NCBI GenBank assembly: GCA_001179505.1
Contig: CDMY01000264.1
Coordinates: 64,839 to 128,838, forward strand
Direction of reading: 5' to 3'
Length of the DNA stretch: 64,000 nucleotides
Origin: Vitrella brassicaformis
Taxonomy: Eukaryota > Sar > Vitrellaceae
Shown: positions 59,413 to 64,000 of the stretch, one piece after another
How positions within the stretch are numbered: the stretch's first letter is position 1
How the letters are laid out: every line of letters begins with the position of its first letter
Position numbers and translations under genes: made by a program
The notes under the pieces: generated by a model
Seen by the model: only the letters and a program-made list of their open reading frames with translations
Told to the model about the DNA's origin: nothing
The model's database searches: none

Positions 59413-61758
59413 ATGCGCAGATTCGAACAGGTGTGTGCTCACAAAGATCAGAGATCACACGACAGACTGTCTGTATCTATCTTGGGTGTATTGTGACGCT
59501 CTGGTGTGCTTGTCAGACATCACTCTTCGGCCATTCTCGCAACAGGGCGTCGATCAAGCAGCAGCCTGGCTTGCATAATTTTTGCCTGCTGCCTGCTGCC
59601 TCTTTCGGGCGCCTTTCGACCGCCTGGCCCGCTGCTGTCAACGGCGGCCGTCACTCGGTCATCCCTTGCAACGAACAGGAGGCCAGCACATCGGTCGGCA
59701 GATGTTCATACACGGTGTACACATGAGGGGAGGGGTGGGGTGACACGGATGGCGGCAAAGCAGAGGGACGACAAGAAGATGACCAAAGAGGTGCGGTGCG
59801 CGGCTGTGAGTGTGCGAGCAGATCTACACACCTGTGTCTTGTCTTGTCTTGTGGCTTTGTTCAATGTAGGTGCTAAAAGATGTGGTTGAGCAGGACCGGC
59901 AGATGCTCGTGTCGTTGGTGATGAGCAACATGGACCGCGGCGTCTCAACACAGTGCGTGCCGATATGGATGGACACTCTACATGCTCTGCACTGTTCACG
60001 TGTGCATGTGTGTGTGTGCGTGTTGTGGAATGCATACTGCAGGTCTGAGACGAGGAACGCTCAATTGCAGAACCTGGCGGTGCTGGGGCTCGTTATTGCC
60101 TATGTCGTGTGGCAGGTACCTCCTAAGCCACACACATGCATTGAAACGGACGTGTGCGCAGGATTGGCGTGTAATTGTGTTGATGTGTTTCTCTCTCTGT
60201 GTGCACCTATGCAGTTTTCAACGGTCGACATGAACATATGGCGGGGCTGGTACGTGCACACACACAGAGAGATAGAGCCTCGAGAGACCTTCATATCCTC
60301 CCTCCCGTGTGTGCCATCCATGTGCACAGGTCGATTGAGGAGAAGCTCTTTCGGCTGGTGCCCGCCAACTGGAACGCATACGAAGTACAAACGTATTGAT
60401 TGCATAATTCGTGTGTCTGTGCATACCCGGGGGGTGGTGTACCTGTATGGCATGCATATTGGGATCATCTGTTGTGTGTGCACCACTCACAGGAGGCCCT
60501 TGCGCGCGAGCCCCTCTTTGTGAAGAGTGTCCTGACGGGCGCCACCTACTTCATCGGCGACTGGATCGCGCAGAGCGTCGAAAACAAGGTGGGTGCGTAT
60601 GCATTATGTGTGCATGTGCGCGAGTGTCCATGTGTCCATGTGTGGATGTGCGTGATGTGCCTGTAGGGCAAGAATCGTGATCCGCTGTTGATTGACCGGT
60701 GGCGGCTGCTGAGGAACACAGTCCTGGGATTCGTCCTGCTGGGTGGGTACACACGTGTATGCGCACTTAAAGTGGTGCTCATATGTGTGTGTGTGTGTGT
60801 GTGTGCGTGTGCAGGTCCTATAGCGCATTACTACTACGATTGGAATGCGAGCTGGCCGTTCCCATGGTGCGTGCGTAGATACCTGGACGCCTGCGTGTGT
60901 CATGTGTGGCTGTGTGCGCACGTGTGTGTGTGTGTAGGTTCTTCAAGCTTTTCATCGATCAGACGTCATATGTGCCCTTTCATAACACGGTGCGTGTGTG
61001 TGTGTGTGTGTGCACATATCACACATACATGTGTGTGTGCAGATCTACTTCATGTCACTAGAATTGCTCGCTGGCAAAAGGTACGCCCGATGAACACGTA
61101 CCTGCTCACCTGTCTGTCTGTCTGTCTATCTGTCTGCGCGTGTGTCCTTGTGCAGAATCGGCGAGGCTTGGAAAGACTACAAGGGCAAGTTCTGGGACTT
61201 TCTTTTCGCCGGTATGCGCCCACACACACTCATAGATTCCAGTTGGTCCTTGGAAGACTGTGAGCACATTGCTATCATCAGGTTGGCGTCTGTGGCCGTG
61301 GGTGAACATCCTGACCTACACAATCATTCCCATCAGACACAGACTCCTCTGGTATGTACCCGCTCTCACACTTCTCAACACACATGTGCCCAAGACATGA
61401 TGGGGAAACCTCTGTGTGTGTTTTCAATAGGGTGGATTCGCTCGAGATTGTTTATGCGGCCATTCTCTCTCTGCTGGCCAACGAAAAAGATGCCAAGGAA
61501 ACACCTGCCGGACCATCATCAGAGCAGGACTCCCCACCGCCACCACCAGCAGCACCAGCAGCAGTTGAAGCGCCTTCCTCTCTCTCTCACCACACAGAGC
61601 AGCCGGCACACGGCCACACACGCGTGGACGTGCACGCCGACACAGAGGGAGGTGGTGGTGGTGGAGCTGGTGAGCAGCACCTGATCGATCCCGCTGCTGT
61701 CATCACGCCAGAGACCCCAGCAGTAGATGAGCAGCAGAGGAATGTCGTTACCAGATAG
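59413..61758 (+). CDS. Mpv17/PMP22 family membrane protein with plastid-type leader
   Basis: Four-TM organellar inner-membrane protein family (Mpv17, Sym1, PMP22); proposed to form channels or regulate metabolite and nucleotide balance. Exon 1 starts at ATG 59413 (MRRFEQ). Joined at CAGGT|GTGTGC to the next exon it gives SSSSLACIIFACCLLPLSGA, then FRPPGPLLSTAAVTRSSL, a signal peptide with Phe at +1 of a transit-like region. An internal ATG at 59749 (MAAKQRDDKKMTKE) is an alternative start without the leader. Family motifs: VKSVLTGATYFIGDWIAQSV (about 60500-60585), DRWRLLRNTVLGFVLLGPIA, HYYYDWN, FIDQTSYVPFHNTIYFM, GEAWKDYKGKFWDFL and the hallmark WRLWPWVNILTYTIIPIRHR (about 61284-61350). A proline- and alanine-rich tail of about 90 residues, not usual for the family, follows to TAG 61758. 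Confidence 0.85.
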
Positions 61759-62671
61759 ATTGCCTGTGTGTGGGCGTGTGTGTGTCGGGGGGTGGGAGGG
61801 AGGGTGTTCGGGTGCTCTGCCTGAGCGACGAGCGAACCGATCGGATGACGCGGGTGGACGACGAGAGAATTTTTCTCCTACATGGCATGGCTGCTTCATG
61901 GCGATGTGAATGTGTGGCGGAGGGGTGGATGTGTGTGGCTATTTGTCGATACTGGCAAAAATACACATACAGGCAAGGCAAGTGTACACATCGAGTGCTG
62001 AGGCCACGGGGAAGTCAGGGACGGAGACAGGCTGCCGTGGGTGGCGTACAATAAATATATATACTGGCGAGTGTAGTGAGTGTACAGTTGACACACACTG
62101 GGAGGGAGGGAGGGAGGGAGGGAGGGCAGGGATGGTTTTGGCTTTCGCTTTGGTTTCGGCCGTTGCCCACTGGCTGGGCTGGCTTTGCACGCTTGCTGTA
62201 TGTCCCCACCACCGACATTGCTTGACCGAGAGAGCAATCAATCCGTGTACACGTACGTACAGCATTCGTGTGCCAACATCGTGATGGATGTGGTGAGTAT
62301 ATGTACACATGACTGAGAGTTTTTTACACGACGATGCAGGGAAGTGTGCAGGCAGTGTGAGTTTCTTCGTCCGTGTCAGTCAGTGTGTGAGAGCTGTGCT
62401 GACGTGTGCTGTGTAGTAGCTACACAGGACATTGAACATTGACCTCAAGTCACGAGTGTGTCCATCATGATGAATGGCGGGCAGATACGTACGCACATGT
62501 ACGTACGCGCCAGTCAATGATATGTCAAAAAGTATCGCCACTTGCCCCTCCCCTCTCTCTCGGCTGACTGCTTTGCTTTGCTTTGCTTACTCCACATAAA
62601 GTGTAAGTACGTGACACATACAAAAGGCCACAAACAAACACGCCTAACGTGTGTGTGCGATCATTGGGTCA
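61759..62671. other. Convergent intergenic region with G-rich repeat
   Basis: The 3' region between the Mpv17-like and cytochrome b5 genes. It holds a (GGGA)n run at 62100-62127 and otherwise TG/CA-rich sequence. No gene recognised. Confidence 0.5.
62100..62127. repeat. (GGGA)n repeat with G-quadruplex potential
   Basis: Seven closely spaced G-triplets on the plus strand, located between two convergent genes. Confidence 0.85.
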
Positions 62672-63471
62672 TCATCTCTGCCTGCTCTTCATGTACATGT
62701 ACGCAGCGACCAGCGCCACCGACACGCCCGCAACCACGACAGGCACCAAGGGAAACGACACTGATCGCGACGGCGGCGCCTGATCCGTCCACACACGCAT
62801 CCATCCATGTGTGTGCTTGTGTGTATGTCTATGTCTGGCTTACCTCCTGGGCCCATTTGGGCACGTTGGTCTTGAGCAGCGTGCCGGTGGGTCCAGTGTC
62901 GTTCTCGTGTCCCACCAGAGTGCCGACTTCGAACTCCTGGGCCTTGTCCCTGGCGAAGTCGCTGTGGCCCACGTCCTCATACTCGTCGGACACATCCCGA
63001 CCTGCACCATCGACCACAGACACAGACACAGACACAGACACACAGACACAGACACAGACAGGCACAGAGTGAGAGATTTCGGCAAAGACAGACAGAAAGA
63101 CAGAGAGGGAGGGAGAGGCAGGCAGTGCGCTCAGACTGCCGACAGACAGACATGTATGTATCTATACACACCTGCGATTCTGACGACGACTTCGGGGCCG
63201 CCCGGATGGTCCTTGAGGAAGGGCGTCACATCATATACCTGCAATGGATGGACCGGTGGGGTGGACCGATGGACACACACAACACACACACAGAAGGGTT
63301 GCATTCCACATCACATGTGTGGAATGCCAGCGGATGTGTGTGCGCGTGTGCGTATGTTTTTGGTTTGATTGACTGACTGATTAACTGACTGACCTTGCCG
63401 TGCACGGCTATCCAGCAGTCCTTCTCACGCGTGTGCTTGGCCAGCTCATCCACACTGATCACACGCACCAT
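62672..63471 (-). CDS. Cytochrome b5, tail-anchored
   Basis: Small heme electron carrier serving membrane oxygenases, desaturases and P450s. The ATG at 63471 begins MVRVISVDELAKHTREKDCW, then IAVHGKV. The exon ends there and joins YDVTPFLKDHPGGPEVVVRI (about 63180-63240), which contains the first axial heme His in HPGG. The next exon, RDVSDEYEDVGHSDFARDKA (about 62850-63000), provides the second axial His in GHS. After a short linker (GTLLKTNVPKWAQE) the last exon encodes SFPLVPVVVAGVSVALVAAY and ends MYMKSRQR at TGA 62672. That is a single C-terminal TM anchor with a basic tail, typical of ER or mitochondrial outer-membrane cytochrome b5. Length and spacing are normal. Confidence 0.92.
63015..63060. 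repeat. (ACAGAC)n hexanucleotide repeat
   Basis: About seven hexamer units in the cytochrome b5 intron between the two heme-ligand exons. Confidence 0.85.
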
Positions 63472-63645
63472 GATCTCCTGCAGCTTCTGCTTCAACGCAG
63501 TCAAGACTCTCCAGCAGGCTGCCGCGAGCTTGAAACCGATCATCACCTCTGGCAGATCTGCTGAATTTGGGCAGCGGAATGGCGTGAAATAGTCAGCGAC
63601 GAACGCCAGCAAGCCCATTCGACGGAGATCTATCCATCTCCACGG
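63472..63645. promoter_or_regulatory. Shared divergent promoter of cytochrome b5 and the right-edge gene
   Basis: 174 bp between start codons. GCGAGCTT at 63524-63531 is AAGCTCGC on the minus strand, the same motif as in the other divergent promoters. Confidence 0.55.
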
Positions 63646-64000
63646 ATGTCTGCACGTCGCCACGCGGTGCGGCTGTGTGTGCGGCCGTTCGGGACGTCAC
63701 CAGCAGCGGCAGCGGCAGAGGCAGTGCCACCACCGCCAGCACAGGGGGGCATCTACAGGGGATTCAAGTGAGGAGATGGCTCTAATGAATCAACGGTTGT
63801 TTCTGTGCGTACTGTGCGTGTTGTGTGGTGCAGGTTTGACCGTGTGGCTGACAGCAAGGCCAAGAGCCCCGAGGAGCTCATAGAGCTGGACCAGATGGCC
63901 ATGGTTGGGATGAAGGTGGGCGATGGGATAGAGGCAATGACAGAATGACAGCAATGAGAGGAATGAGTTGTGTGTGTGTGTGTGTGTGGCCGATGTGCAG
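63646..64000 (+). CDS. 5' end of a probable mitochondrial protein, cut by the window edge
   Basis: Exon 1 (63646-63767) reads MSARRHAVRLCVRPFGTSPA, an arginine-rich amphipathic mitochondrial-type presequence, followed by an Ala/Pro stretch and GGIYRGFK. It splices in phase at AA|GTGAGG to exon 2 (63834-63915), FDRVADSKAKSPEELIELDQ then MAMVGMK, ending phase 0 at a GTGGG donor. The window's last two bases are the AG acceptor of exon 3. The family is not recognised from 68 residues. Confidence 0.6.

Noticed and set aside
1-64000. tRNA, rRNA or transposase genes
   Set aside because: No cloverleaf-like segment, rRNA core sequence or transposase/reverse-transcriptase motif was noticed by eye. A tRNA scan was not possible.

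Overview
The window is nuclear DNA of an intron-rich protist, most probably an alga with a secondary (complex) plastid. A chromerid such as Vitrella is my best guess, but this is inference. Three things support it. Almost every gene is cut into many short exons. Three predicted proteins start with a signal peptide followed directly by a phenylalanine-led transit-like stretch. A TTTAGGG telomere-type motif lies in one promoter. Introns are packed with TG/CA dinucleotide and ATCC-type microsatellites. There is no sign of prokaryotic, plasmid or phage organisation. Exon joins were inferred by eye from GT/AG (twice GC/AG) signals and reading frame, so individual boundaries may be off.

Layout from left to right: a cytochrome P450 (minus, cut by the left edge); WDR70, a WD40-repeat protein (minus); giant receptor gene A (plus, 6.07-21.54 kb); a small unknown gene and a leucine-rich-repeat remnant (minus); a plastid-type bestrophin-like anion channel (minus); an aminoadipate/kynurenine-type aminotransferase (plus); a 3-kb stretch of coding-like but disrupted plus-strand sequence (29-32.2 kb); an NT-C2 coiled-coil protein (minus); a complete oxidosqualene cyclase (minus); a frameshifted 2-oxoglutarate oxygenase (plus); a small ORF; giant receptor gene B (minus, 46.0-59.1 kb); an Mpv17/PMP22-family protein (plus); a tail-anchored cytochrome b5 (minus); and the 5' end of a probable mitochondrial protein (plus, cut by the right edge).

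The centrepiece is the pair of giant paralogues A and B, in opposite orientation about 24 kb apart. Each has a signal peptide, a PAN/apple-like segment, bacterial-Ig-like repeats, a calcium-binding EGF domain, three tandem IPT-like units, a CGNG...DGC cysteine-rich repeat, a REJ-like region, a GAIN-like helical region with an intact GPS autoproteolysis motif, and then a multi-pass membrane part with long cytoplasmic coiled-coil and PH-like segments. This resembles polycystin-1 and adhesion receptors, but no PLAT domain was recognised.

Five gene pairs are head-to-head with only 130-300 bp between start codons. Several of these shared promoters carry the same short motif, AAGCTCGC(A).
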